Shown: positions 1 through 7,840 of the stretch, piece by piece
Position numbering within the stretch: position 1 is the first letter of the stretch
Layout of the letters: each line of letters starts with the position of its first letter
From: Oscillospiraceae bacterium
Lineage (GTDB): Bacteria > Bacillota > Clostridia > UMGS1810
Assembly: GCA_015068565.1 (NCBI GenBank)
Contig: SVKG01000002.1
Location: 1 to 39,325, forward strand
DNA length: 39,325 bases
Direction: 5' to 3'
The notes under the pieces: generated by a model
Database searches by the model: none
Told to the model about the DNA's origin: nothing
The model's input: only the letters and a program-made list of their open reading frames with translations
Program-made: the position numbers and the translations under genes

Positions 1-1
1 A

Positions 2-553
2 GCCGTTACCGGAAAGCCAATCAAGTTTGCCGGTATGGGCGAAAAACTTACTGACCTCGATTACTTCTACCCCGACCGTATGGCATCGAGAATCCTCGGT
101 ATGGGCGATGTGCTTTCTCTTATTGACAAGGCTCAACAGGCGTTCGACGAAAAGAAGGCTGTTGAACTTGAAAAGAAAATGAGAGAGCAAACCTTTTCCC
201 TCGAAGATTATCTCGAACAGTTACGGCAGATGAAGAACATGGGCTCACTTACTGACCTTATCGCTATGATACCCGGTATGAACAGCAAAGCCCTCAGCGG
301 TGTTGACATTGACGAGCGCAGACTGCTCAGAGTCGAGGCTATCATAACCTCAATGACCATGGATGAACGGCTCAAACCCGAAATCATAAATTCATCACGC
401 AAAAAGCGTATTGCTGACGGCAGCGGCGTCAAGGTGCAGGATGTAAATACTCTGCTCAAACAGTTTGAACAGATGTGCAAAATGATGAAACAGTTTTCTA
501 ACCCAAAACTTATGAAACGCCAGATGCGTTCCATGGGCAGATTTATGAGATAA
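2..553 (+). CDS. ffh: Signal recognition particle GTPase Ffh/SRP54, C-terminal part (5' end outside window)
   Basis: The reading frame is already open at base 2, so the gene begins upstream. The 183 visible residues start with the end of the GTPase (NG) domain, including TGKPIKFAGMGEKLTDLD and the PDRMASRILGMGDV segment characteristic of Ffh. They continue into the methionine-rich M domain, with a GSGVKVQDVNTLLKQF helix and a Met-rich tail. Ffh binds 4.5S/SRP RNA and signal peptides through the M domain and delivers ribosome-nascent-chain complexes to FtsY at the membrane. It is followed 54 bp later by rpsP, the usual Firmicute order ffh-rpsP-khpA-rimM-trmD. The family assignment is secure; only the N-terminal G motifs cannot be checked. 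Confidence 0.97.
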   Translation, partial: AVTGKPIKFAGMGEKLTDLDYFYPDRMASRILGMGDVLSLIDKAQQAFDEKKAVELEKKMREQTFSLEDYLEQLRQMKNMGSLTDLIAMIPGMNSKALSGVDIDERRLLRVEAIITSMTMDERLKPEIINSSRKKRIADGSGVKVQDVNTLLKQFEQMCKMMKQFSNPKLMKRQMRSMGRFMR

Positions 554-607
554 CAATTTTTATGTTATATATATCTTTTCTTTATCACTTTAAGGAGGTG
601 AACACTA

Positions 608-850
608 ATGGTAAAAATCAGACTTAAAAGAATGGGTGCTAAAAAGGCTCCTTTTTACAGAGTTGTTGTTGCAGATTCCAGATATCCCAGAGACGGTAGA
701 TTCATCGAGGAAATTGGTACTTACAATCCTTTGACAGATCCCGCAACCATCAATATCGACAAAGAAAAAGCAGCTAAATGGCTCAGCAACGGTGCACAGC
801 CCACCGATACAGCAAGAGCTCTTCTCAAAAAGAGCGGTGTTTTACAATAA
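608..850 (+). CDS. rpsP: 30S ribosomal protein S16
   Basis: An 80-residue protein of normal S16 length. It opens with the canonical [20 protein letters not shown], followed by [19 protein letters not shown] and a C-terminal stretch on [14 protein letters not shown]16 binds 16S rRNA during assembly of the small-subunit body. A strong ribosome binding site (AAGGAGGTG at 592-600) sits just before the ATG. It lies between ffh and khpA in the conserved SRP/ribosome-maturation operon. Nothing unusual is seen. Confidence 0.98.
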   Translation: MVKIRLKRMGAKKAPFYRVVVADSRYPRDGRFIEEIGTYNPLTDPATINIDKEKAAKWLSNGAQPTDTARALLKKSGVLQ

Positions 851-872
851 TCGTATAAAGGAGTAATTCAAC

Positions 873-1100
873 ATGAAAGAATTGCTTGAATACATTGCCA
901 GATCTCTTGTTGATTATCCCGACGACGTAAAAGTTGAGCAGAAAGGCTCAGAGGACTCTATCGTTTTGGAACTTCACGTTAACGAAAGCGATATGGGTAA
1001 GGTAATCGGCAAGCAAGGCAGAATCGCAAAATCTATTCGTTCTGTTATGAAAGCTGCTGCAAGTAAAAACAACGTAAAGGTTTCTGTTGACATAGTCTGA
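873..1100 (+). CDS. khpA: KH-domain RNA-binding protein KhpA (YlqC)
   Basis: A 75-residue protein consisting of essentially one KH domain. The GKVIGKQGRIAKSIRSV segment holds the GxxG loop (GKQG) that contacts single-stranded RNA. In related Firmicutes KhpA pairs with KhpB/Jag and affects cell elongation and RNA metabolism; that role is known from the family, not visible here. AAAGGAG precedes the ATG. Its place between rpsP and rimM is the standard one. A strong hairpin without a U tract separates it from rimM. Confidence 0.95.
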   Translation: MKELLEYIARSLVDYPDDVKVEQKGSEDSIVLELHVNESDMGKVIGKQGRIAKSIRSVMKAAASKNNVKVSVDIV

Positions 1101-1115
1101 TACGGACTTTCCACG

Positions 1116-1143
1116 ATAGCACAGCAGTCAAATGCTGTGCTAT
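1116..1143 (+). other. Intercistronic hairpin between khpA and rimM
   Basis: An 11-bp perfect inverted repeat, ATAGCACAGCA / TGCTGTGCTAT, with a 6-nt loop fills most of the 57-bp gap. It lacks the downstream run of T expected of an intrinsic terminator: TGTAGG follows. It is more likely an mRNA-processing, stability or translational element than a stop signal, because the downstream genes have no promoter of their own that I can see. Confidence 0.6.
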
Positions 1144-1166
1144 TGTAGGTTAAAAGGATGATTAAA

Positions 1167-1658
1167 ATGAATAATGATTTCCTTGAAATAGGCAAAATAG
1201 TAAATACTCACGCCCTCAGGGGCGCTATGAAGATGGTTGTCTGGGCGGACTCTACCGACGTGCTTGACACTCTGGACTGTCTTTACGACGAAAACGGCAC
1301 CTGCTATGAAATTAAGTCGGTATCGTACCCCAAAGACAACGCGATTATAAAACTTTCAGGAATTGATTCCATTGAGCAGGCAGAAATGTTCAAAGGCAAA
1401 ATCCTGTATGTAAAACGTGACGCCTTTAACCTGCCCGAGGGTGTGTACTTTGTGGCAGACCTTATAGGGTCAAAGGTTTACGAAGACGACAGATTACTTG
1501 GAAAAATAGACGACGTATTCCCCGCGGGTGGATGTGATGTGTACTCCATCAAAGGCGACAGCCACATCCTGTTCCCCGCTTTGAAAGAAAACGTCGTTTC
1601 AGTTGATATACAAAACAAAGTTATAAAAGTTAGAATTCCCGAAGGGTTGCTTGATTGA
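1167..1658 (+). CDS. rimM: 16S rRNA processing protein RimM
   Basis: A 163-residue protein of normal length for RimM, the chaperone that binds S19 and helps mature the 30S head. The N-terminal half has FLEIGKIVNTHALRGAMKM, the conserved G-x-I-x-x-xHGLRG-type motif. The C-terminal PRC-barrel half contains YFVADLIGSKVY and GGCDVYSIKG. An in-frame ATG exists 9 bp earlier at 1158, but it overlaps the purine-rich AAAAGGATGA that should act as the ribosome binding site. The ATG at 1167 is better spaced and chosen here. The stop is 3 bp before the trmD start, so the two are translationally close. Confidence 0.95.
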   Translation: MNNDFLEIGKIVNTHALRGAMKMVVWADSTDVLDTLDCLYDENGTCYEIKSVSYPKDNAIIKLSGIDSIEQAEMFKGKILYVKRDAFNLPEGVYFVADLIGSKVYEDDRLLGKIDDVFPAGGCDVYSIKGDSHILFPALKENVVSVDIQNKVIKVRIPEGLLD

Positions 1659-1661
1659 TTT

Positions 1662-2360
1662 ATGATATTCGATATCCTGACCTTATTTCCCGAAATGTTT
1701 GACGGTGTCCTTAACGCCAGTATGCTGGGCAGGGCTATGGAAAAAGGTATTTTAGAATTTAATACTGTAAATATACGCGACTTTGCCGACAACAAGCACA
1801 ACAGAGTAGACGATGCCCCCTACGGCGGCGGCAGAGGAATGGTAATGCAGGCACCGCCCATATACAGCGCATACGAAAGCATTGTCCGTCTCCGCGGCAA
1901 AAAGCCACATCTTATATATATGTCACCCAAGGGGAAAACACTTACACAACAAGATGCCATTCGTCTGTCAAAGATGGACTCGGTGGCAATACTGTGCGGT
2001 CACTACGAGGGTGTAGATCAGCGTATTATTGACGAAATTGTGGACGAGGAAATCTCTATCGGCGATTATGTTCTTACCGGCGGCGAACTCCCTGCCATGG
2101 TACTTATCGACACTATCAGCCGTATGATTGACGGGGTACTGTCAAACGAGGACAGTTTTACCGACGAATCCCATTTTAACGGGCTTTTAGAATACCCGCA
2201 GTACACAAGACCTTATGAATTTCACGGTGTGTGTGTACCTGACGTTCTTATGTCGGGAAACCATGCCAACATCGCCAAATGGCGCAGGGACAAATCTGTT
2301 GAACTCACCGGAAAACTCAGACCTGATATGCTGAAAGGACTGGACCAGAATGACGATTAA
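1662..2360 (+). CDS. trmD: tRNA (guanine-N1-)-methyltransferase TrmD
   Basis: 232 residues. TrmD methylates G37 of tRNAs reading CNN and some other codons, preventing +1 frameshifts. Hallmarks of the trefoil-knot SAM site are visible: DAPYGGGRGMVMQ (about residues 50-62), the CGHYEGVDQRI segment, and IGDYVLTGGELPAMV followed by DGVLSNEDSF. The C-terminal part has YPQYTRP and a helix ending in RPDML. The last 11 bp overlap the start of the downstream ATPase gene, suggesting coupled translation. In many Firmicutes rplS follows trmD; here it does not. Confidence 0.97.
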   Translation: MIFDILTLFPEMFDGVLNASMLGRAMEKGILEFNTVNIRDFADNKHNRVDDAPYGGGRGMVMQAPPIYSAYESIVRLRGKKPHLIYMSPKGKTLTQQDAIRLSKMDSVAILCGHYEGVDQRIIDEIVDEEISIGDYVLTGGELPAMVLIDTISRMIDGVLSNEDSFTDESHFNGLLEYPQYTRPYEFHGVCVPDVLMSGNHANIAKWRRDKSVELTGKLRPDMLKGLDQNDD

Positions 2361-4338
2361 CAGTGTATATATCAAAAGTTTCGGAAAACTCCGGGACAAA
2401 GACTACATACTCGACGACGGATTCAATGTAATATTCGGTAAAAATGAATCGGGCAAAAGTACTTTTTTGTCTTTTATCCGGTTTATGTTTTACGGTGCAA
2501 AAAAACAACGTGGCAAAGAGATATCCTTCCGCGACAAATACACTCCCTGGAACGGAGAAAATATGGAGGGAGAACTGGTATACACACACAAGGGTACCCA
2601 ATATTCCCTGTCACGTTCAATCTCTGCCTCAGGCAGAAAATCAGAGGTAAAACTTATCAACAAGTCCACCGGAGAAGAAATAAACCTTACCACAGATGAA
2701 GTGGGCACAGAGATTTTCGGTATGAGCGAACAGACCTTTTTAAGAACTCTGTTCATATCCTCAGAGGGAACAAAAATTGACTCCGACGGAGAAATACTTG
2801 CCAAGATATCAAATGTTTCACAAAGCGGGGAAGAAACCTCCTCATATCAGGCTATTGCTCAGCAGCTCAAAGAAAAGGCTGCCAATCTTGATTCAAGACG
2901 AGGCAGTGCTGTTATCCCCTATCTTGAAAATGAAATTGAATCCTTACTGGAAAAGAAACAAAAACTGATAACTGCCCGTGATGAAAAAAGCACGGCTGCA
3001 CAGCGTCTTGAAAATGTAAAGGCGCAGTTGGACGACGCCCTTAAAGAACAGGCGTTACTCGCCGATACTATGGAAAAATTAAAGCGGTACAGAGATTTCT
3101 CCGCATACAAAAAAGCCGAGGAAAAACTCAACAATGCCGCCGAGGATGTTGAAAAAGCAAAAGGTGACCTATCCAGTGTTCAAGGGGTTGACAATGAATT
3201 TTTGAAAAACATCTCTCCTGAGGAAGAAGAAATTATACTTGCAGATACATCAAGCCAGAGCGTTGCGGACCAGACGGAGCAGGTGGTACTTAAAAACAAA
3301 GCCGTATCCTCTAAAACAACGGGTTTTGTATTTGCTGCCCTCACGGCGGTATCGGCAGTTATATCACCCTTTATACACATCGCTTTGCTCACCCTTGCCG
3401 CAGTGTTTGGCATTTTATCGGCGTTCTCATTTGTTTCATCAAAAAAAGCAAAGGACAAAGCCGATGCTCTTACAGAAAAAATGAGATTTGCGCAGGACAC
3501 AAAAAAGCAGGTGCTCAGCAAATACGGGCTGGAAAGCACCGAGCATTACAGACTTATAAAGCGCACTGCCGCAGACACATCTGCAAAGGCTGAACTTTTA
3601 AAATCCAATGCAGATGCCGCACAGAAAAGGTACAACGAGTGCAAAGAGGAATTTGACTCAATATCTGCCGGTATAACAGCAAAATACGGCAGCACTGACA
3701 AGTTCGAAGCAGAGCCTGTATCGGCAAATGAAGAAGAACTTACAAAAAAAATCAAGGATGCCGAGCAGAAAATCTTGAATCTTACCGGAGATAATGTTAA
3801 AATTAAGATTGAGGCAGATTCCGTTGACGGGCTTACAGAGGAAATCAATCAGGCGGACTGCGTAGTTGCCGATCTTAAAGAGCGCCTTGACGATGCAAGA
3901 GGCGATCTTCGTATTATCAATCTTGCAAAAGAGATTCTGGACGAATCCTACGAGGAAATCAAGAGCAATTTTGCGCCGCGTCTTGCCGCAGCAACACAGC
4001 GTATTTTTAACGCGCTGACCGGCGGCAAATACGGCGAGGTTACGGTAAACGACAAGTTTGAAATACAGATTCGACACGAGGGAAAATACGAAAATTCAAA
4101 TTATTTCAGTTCGGGCACAATTCAACAGTTGTATTTTTCTTTAAGATTAGGTATAATAGAATTACTGGCAGAGAATTTTCCTTTATTTATCGACGACGCA
4201 TTCATCACTTATGACGATGAACGCTTCAATCAGGGGCAAAAGTTTTTGAAGGAATACTCCCTTAACAACCAGATCGTCTTTACAACTTGCCACCAGCGGG
4301 AAAAAGGTATGTCCGGCGCCAGTTTAACAGAGTTTTGA
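2350..4338 (+). CDS. AAA/ABC-type ATPase of the YhaN/SbcC-like group with a central membrane hairpin
   Basis: A 662-residue SMC/Rad50-like ATPase. The N-terminal lobe has FGKNESGKST at residues 29-38 (Walker A). The C-terminal lobe has an ABC signature-like SSGTIQQLYFSLRLG and a Walker B-like PLFIDDAF near residue 612, then TTCHQRE. Between them are two long charged coiled coils. In their middle (about residues 322-363) is a hydrophobic hairpin that looks like two membrane segments. YhaN-type proteins usually work with a metallophosphoesterase nuclease (YhaO/SbcD-like), and none is adjacent. The start overlaps trmD by 11 bp and the gene belongs to the same operon. A DNA-repair or membrane-linked role is inference; the fold is clear, the job is not. 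Confidence 0.85.
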   Translation: MTINSVYIKSFGKLRDKDYILDDGFNVIFGKNESGKSTFLSFIRFMFYGAKKQRGKEISFRDKYTPWNGENMEGELVYTHKGTQYSLSRSISASGRKSEVKLINKSTGEEINLTTDEVGTEIFGMSEQTFLRTLFISSEGTKIDSDGEILAKISNVSQSGEETSSYQAIAQQLKEKAANLDSRRGSAVIPYLENEIESLLEKKQKLITARDEKSTAAQRLENVKAQLDDALKEQALLADTMEKLKRYRDFSAYKKAEEKLNNAAEDVEKAKGDLSSVQGVDNEFLKNISPEEEEIILADTSSQSVADQTEQVVLKNKAVSSKTTGFVFAALTAVSAVISPFIHIALLTLAAVFGILSAFSFVSSKKAKDKADALTEKMRFAQDTKKQVLSKYGLESTEHYRLIKRTAADTSAKAELLKSNADAAQKRYNECKEEFDSISAGITAKYGSTDKFEAEPVSANEEELTKKIKDAEQKILNLTGDNVKIKIEADSVDGLTEEINQADCVVADLKERLDDARGDLRIINLAKEILDESYEEIKSNFAPRLAAATQRIFNALTGGKYGEVTVNDKFEIQIRHEGKYENSNYFSSGTIQQLYFSLRLGIIELLAENFPLFIDDAFITYDDERFNQGQKFLKEYSLNNQIVFTTCHQREKGMSGASLTEF

Positions 4339-4355
4339 CGGAGGTGTTTTGATTT

Positions 4356-4718
4356 ATGGCAAATGCAAGTGTAGAATTTTTAAAAGGTAACGTTTCTATC
4401 GATAATGAAGTAATCGCACAGATTTGCGGCATTATTACCACAAGTTGCTACGGCGTTGTAGGTATGGCTTACAGTTCTAAATCAAAAGGTATTGCTTCAT
4501 TGCTTGTAAAAGACAAAATCTCCAAAGGTGTAGACGTTTTTGTTTCGCCTGATAAAAAAATAAGCGTTGATATCCATATCATTATTGAATACGGCGTTAA
4601 TATCCAGACTATAAGCGACAGTATTATCAATAACGTGAGATATCATCTCGGATATATGACCGGCCTTGAAATTGACCGCATCAATGTATATGTGGACGGG
4701 GCAAGAGTACGCGAATAA
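4356..4718 (+). CDS. Asp23/Gls24 family protein (YloU-like)
   Basis: 120 residues matching the Asp23/Gls24 fold: an N-terminal strand GNVSIDNEVIAQICGIIT, then SCYGVVGMAYSSKSKG, and IHIIIEYGVNIQTISDSIINNVRYHL. In Firmicutes these proteins sit at the inner face of the membrane and are tied to envelope stress. The small YloU type is regularly encoded directly before fakA, exactly as here (12 bp from the chosen fakA start). GGAGGTG at 4340-4346 serves as ribosome binding site. The coupling with fatty-acid kinase is known from synteny, not proved by the sequence. Confidence 0.93.
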   Translation: MANASVEFLKGNVSIDNEVIAQICGIITTSCYGVVGMAYSSKSKGIASLLVKDKISKGVDVFVSPDKKISVDIHIIIEYGVNIQTISDSIINNVRYHLGYMTGLEIDRINVYVDGARVRE

Positions 4719-4730
4719 GAGGTGAATACC

Positions 4731-6368
4731 GTGATAGATATATTAACTGGGCAGTTACTTGCCGATATGATTATATCCGGCAGTAACAACCTTGCAAATA
4801 GAAAAATTGAAATTGATGATTTAAACGTGTTCCCCGTTCCTGACGGCGACACGGGTACAAATATGTCACTTACCATGCTGTCGTGCACAGAGGATGTTAA
4901 TGCCGCAAGGGACAAAGGCGTAGGTGTGGTTTCAAAGACACTCTCCTCTGCAACTCTCCGTGGTGCAAGGGGCAACTCCGGTGTTATTACAAGCCAACTT
5001 ATGCGTGGTATTGCCAAATGCTTTGCCAACCTTGAAACCTGCGGCAAGGCAGAATTTGCACAGGCAATGAAACTTGCTGCTGATTCGGCTTACGGTGCCG
5101 TTATGAAACCTATTGAGGGTACAATCCTCACGGTTGCAAGAGGTATAGCAGAATCCGCCGTTGCAAATGCTGAAACGGCAGAGGACGTGCTTGACCTTTT
5201 AAGAGTATGTGTAAAAGACGGTAACGACGCTCTCAACCGCACTCCCGATATGCTGCCTCAGTTAAAACAGGCAGGTGTTGTGGATGCCGGAGGTAAAGGT
5301 CTTATTTGTTTCTGGGAAGGGGCTCTCTCCTATCTTGAAACAGGCGTTATCATCCCCCGCGAAGATGCCGCATCCGAAACCGCTGCTCCCAAGGCTGAAT
5401 TCAAATCACAAGAGGATATCAAGTTCAGTTATTGCACAGAGTTTCTGATTCACAAAGCAAAGGAAAATGCCGACGTTTTTAAATACAAAACAAAAATCGA
5501 AAGACTCGGGGATTGTATGGTCGTTATTGAAGATGATGATATCATCAAAACCCACATCCATACAAACGAGCCAAATATCGTCCTCGGCGAGGCTTTGAAA
5601 CTTGGAGAACTTTCCAAAATCAAAATTGACAATATGAAACTCCAACACGAAAACAGACTGGTGTCTGAAACCGAGGTTGAACTGGAAGCGCAAAAAGAAC
5701 CCCAACCTCCCAAAAAGTACGGATTTATTTCCGTTGCTGTGGGGGACGGTATTGTAAATACTATGACCGAACTTGGCATTGACATTATCATCGAGGGCGG
5801 TCAGACTATGAACCCCAGTGCCGAAGATATTCTAAACGCCATAGAAAAACTCAATGCAGAAAACATAATTGTTTTCCCCAACAACAAAAACGTTATACTC
5901 TCTGCCGAACAGGCAAAAAATCTTACGGATAAAAATGTTACGGTAATCTCTACAAAGAGCGTGGCACAGGCAATTTCGTGTATGATATGCTTTGACGAGG
6001 ACGAGGACCTTGACGAAAATATCGAAATGTTTAACGAAACTGTTGCCAATGTACGCACGGGACAGATCACTTACGCTGTAAGAAATACCGTTGTGGAAGG
6101 TCAGAAAATCAAGCAGGGAGATATTCTCGGTATTGTTGACGGCAAACTTAAAATAGCCAAAAAATCAATCAGCAGTGCATTCTTTGCAACGGTTGATGCC
6201 GTTATCGGCGACGGTGCTGACAACATCACCGTTTTCTACGGCAAAGACGTGTACGAAAAAGACCTTGAAGAAATCAAGGAAAAACTTGACAAAAAATACA
6301 GCGACTATGATGTTTCTGTACAATACGGCGGTCAGAATGTTTATTACTATATAATCTCTGCCGAATAA
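4731..6368 (+). CDS. fakA: Fatty acid kinase subunit FakA (DAK2/DhaL domain, YloV)
   Basis: 545 residues from a GTG start. FakA phosphorylates fatty acids held by FakB proteins so that exogenous acids can enter phospholipid synthesis. The N-terminal DhaL-type kinase domain shows NVFPVPDGDTGTNMSLTM (the Asp residues bind Mg-ATP), RGARGNSGVI and GVVDAGGKG. The middle has YCTEFLIH and the IKTHIHTNEP segment. The C-terminal DegV/EDD-like half contains FPNNKNVILSAEQA. A GTG at 4722 is in frame but lies inside the AAGAGGTGA ribosome binding site; the GTG at 4731 gives proper spacing and fits the family N-terminus. No fakB gene is in the window. It is the last gene before the terminator at 6377. Confidence 0.95.
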   Translation: MIDILTGQLLADMIISGSNNLANRKIEIDDLNVFPVPDGDTGTNMSLTMLSCTEDVNAARDKGVGVVSKTLSSATLRGARGNSGVITSQLMRGIAKCFANLETCGKAEFAQAMKLAADSAYGAVMKPIEGTILTVARGIAESAVANAETAEDVLDLLRVCVKDGNDALNRTPDMLPQLKQAGVVDAGGKGLICFWEGALSYLETGVIIPREDAASETAAPKAEFKSQEDIKFSYCTEFLIHKAKENADVFKYKTKIERLGDCMVVIEDDDIIKTHIHTNEPNIVLGEALKLGELSKIKIDNMKLQHENRLVSETEVELEAQKEPQPPKKYGFISVAVGDGIVNTMTELGIDIIIEGGQTMNPSAEDILNAIEKLNAENIIVFPNNKNVILSAEQAKNLTDKNVTVISTKSVAQAISCMICFDEDEDLDENIEMFNETVANVRTGQITYAVRNTVVEGQKIKQGDILGIVDGKLKIAKKSISSAFFATVDAVIGDGADNITVFYGKDVYEKDLEEIKEKLDKKYSDYDVSVQYGGQNVYYYIISAE

Positions 6369-6376
6369 AACAATTT

Positions 6377-6406
6377 AAACGGAGCAGAATTTTCTGCTCC
6401 GTTTTT
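6377..6406 (+). terminator. Intrinsic terminator after fakA
   Basis: A 9-bp stem, ACGGAGCAG / CTGCTCCGT, with a 6-nt AATTTT loop, flanked by AAA on the left and TTTTT on the right. It sits 8 bp after the fakA stop and ends the ffh-to-fakA operon. Confidence 0.93.
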
Positions 6407-6434
6407 GATTGACACAAATTTTGATTTGTATGTA

Positions 6435-6463
6435 TTGAAAAAACGATATTTATATATTATAAT
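6435..6463 (+). promoter_or_regulatory. Sigma-A promoter for the YihY-family gene
   Basis: TTGAAA at 6435-6440, a 17-nt spacer and TATAAT at 6458-6463, placed 39 bp upstream of the TTG start at 6502. A second TTGACA at 6409-6414 lacks a good -10 at the right distance. Confidence 0.8.
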
Positions 6464-6501
6464 ATAGAAGTAGGTATTTTATTTAAAGTGAGGATTTAAC
6501 A

Positions 6502-7365
6502 TTGTATAAAGAAAAATTCGTACGCTACATAAATAAGTATCCACGACTGAAAAAAATCGCAAAGGTCGTTCTTAAATTTTTAAACGATGATGTTCCCGGT
6601 CTTACCGCCGAACTCACCTTTTATCTTATAACATCGTTCTTCCCTTTTGCCATTCTGTTACTCTCACTCATAAGCATTACTCCCCTGTCGGCAGAGGATA
6701 CCATTTACCAGTTATTCTCCGCACTGCCGCAAGACGTATACGATATAATTTTTAACTTTTTAACCGGCATAACCATAAGTCCGCCTATTGTTATTTTCAG
6801 CACATTACTTGCTATGTGGTCACTGTCGGGTGCAGTATCCACCATCAGCAAGGCGCTTAACAGGATGTACGGAGCAAAAGAAACACGCAACCAATTCATT
6901 ATACGGAGCATCGGCGCACTGTTCGCTTTCCTTTTGGCACTCACCATTGTTCTCGCCTTTTCAACCCTTATTCTGGGCAATATCATTGGTATGCTTATTT
7001 CCAGGTTTTTTCCGTCATTTAATGTACTGTGGCATTTTCTGCGAATTGTATTTATGTTTTTCGTTATGTTCTGTGTATTCGCTTCTCTGTACAAAATTTT
7101 GCCCGACAAAAAACTCCGTTTCAAAAATGTGTTTATCGGTGCTATTTCAACCACCCTGTTATGGAGTGGTGCATCCATAGTATTTTCGTTTTACATTGAC
7201 AACTTCTCAAAGCACCACATAATATACGGATCAATCGCAGGTGTTCTGGTGCTTGTTACCTGGCTGTATATGTCAAGTTTTATAATTCTTAGCGGTGGAG
7301 AAATCAATGCTCTGATTCATCACAAAAAACACTTAACAAAATCAAATGATATAAACAAGGTTTAA
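6502..7365 (+). CDS. YihY/BrkB-family integral membrane protein
   Basis: 287 residues with about six hydrophobic segments. The family start is recognisable: DDVPGLTAELTFYLITSFFPFAILLLSL, with further family traits in LSGAVSTISKALNRMYGAKETR, LPDKKLRFKNVFIGA and the C-terminal HIIYGSIAGVLVLVTWLYMSS. BrkB/YihY proteins are widespread and were once misnamed ribonuclease BN; their transport function is not settled. Translation starts at TTG (6502) with GTGAGG a few bases before. The gene has its own promoter and converges on the small hypothetical gene 7372-7686, leaving only 6 bp between the stops. A terminator facing this transcript lies inside that neighbour. Confidence 0.92.
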   Translation: MYKEKFVRYINKYPRLKKIAKVVLKFLNDDVPGLTAELTFYLITSFFPFAILLLSLISITPLSAEDTIYQLFSALPQDVYDIIFNFLTGITISPPIVIFSTLLAMWSLSGAVSTISKALNRMYGAKETRNQFIIRSIGALFAFLLALTIVLAFSTLILGNIIGMLISRFFPSFNVLWHFLRIVFMFFVMFCVFASLYKILPDKKLRFKNVFIGAISTTLLWSGASIVFSFYIDNFSKHHIIYGSIAGVLVLVTWLYMSSFIILSGGEINALIHHKKHLTKSNDINKV

Positions 7366-7371
7366 ATCACC

Positions 7372-7686
7372 TTACAAATTCATCAATTGCTGTTTGAGAG
7401 TATCTTCTGCAATTTCTTCGAGTTCACAAGGTGTTACCCGACCTTTTACAAGGCTGTCCATAAATGTGACAGCCTTTTCTTTTGAGAAAAACAAATCTTC
7501 CAGCAGTTTCGATTCAACGTCATCAGAATTGTTGTCGGACATATTTATTTCTGCACCGTAACTCACATAGTTTATATTACTGCTTTTAAAAGGTGTTTCT
7601 TTTATAACAAGGTAATATTCTAAAAGTTTTTCCTCTGAGGTTTCTTCGATTATAATTTTTTCTTTCCCGTAAAGTTCTTTTTTCAT
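7372..7686 (-). CDS. Small conserved hypothetical protein (resembles DUF6514)
   Basis: 104 residues, acidic, with no signal peptide or membrane segment. It begins MKKELYGKEKIIIEE, has EYYLVIKE and a YGAEINM strand in the middle, and ends with a helix on KGRVTPCELEEIAEDTL. This strand-rich start followed by a helix containing a VTP-type turn resembles the small clostridial DUF6514 family; I have not been able to confirm this. AAGAAAGGAA precedes the ATG and a promoter candidate lies upstream, so it is probably real. It is divergent from gpr across a 154-bp gap. Function unknown. Confidence 0.7.
   Translation of the reverse strand: MKKELYGKEKIIIEETSEEKLLEYYLVIKETPFKSSNINYVSYGAEINMSDNNSDDVESKLLEDLFFSKEKAVTFMDSLVKGRVTPCELEEIAEDTLKQQLMNL
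7450..7482 (+). terminator. Terminator for the YihY transcript, embedded in the antisense gene
   Basis: AAGGCTGTC (7450-7458) pairs with GACAGCCTT (7468-7476) around a 9-nt loop, followed by TTCTTTT on the + strand. No other stop signal lies behind the YihY gene, so this hairpin inside the opposite-strand coding sequence is the likely end of that transcript. On the - strand it is not followed by a T run. Confidence 0.6.
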
Positions 7687-7728
7687 AAAATCATTCCTTT
7701 CTTATCCCAAAAAAATGGGAGCAAATCC

Positions 7729-7755
7729 ATTATATCGTCGCCGCATACAAAAATC
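7729..7755 (-). promoter_or_regulatory. Candidate promoter for the small hypothetical gene
   Basis: A perfect TATAAT on the - strand (7729-7734) lies about 43 bp upstream of the ATG. The matching -35 is poor (TGGATT with a 17-nt spacer). A short hairpin with CCCA/TGGG arms (7707-7720) follows in the leader, close to the ribosome binding site. Confidence 0.45.
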
Positions 7756-7791
7756 CAGTAAATCTTACCGACCTTTTCCGATTATCGTATC

Positions 7792-7821
7792 TGCATATTT
7801 TGTTTTTGTCGGTAAATACTG
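7792..7821 (+). promoter_or_regulatory. Candidate forespore (sigma-F/sigma-G) promoter for gpr
   Basis: TGCATA at 7792-7797 fits the TGMATA (sigma-G) and GYATA (sigma-F) -35 patterns. After 17 nt, AATACTG at 7815-7821 is a 5-of-7 match to CATACTA, the sigma-G -10. gpr is transcribed by these factors in Bacillus, which makes the match plausible. The start codon is 20 bp further on. Confidence 0.5.
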
Positions 7822-7840
7822 TTACAAAGGAGGTTTTACC

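Noticed and set aside
1116-1143. Terminator between khpA and rimM
   Set aside because: The stem is strong but no T run follows on the + strand and the next genes have no visible promoter, so it was listed as a hairpin only.
7715-7840. Longer N-terminus for gpr
   Set aside because: The upstream part of the frame does not resemble GPR and crosses the probable promoter; the ATG at 7841 has an ideal AAAGGAGG.
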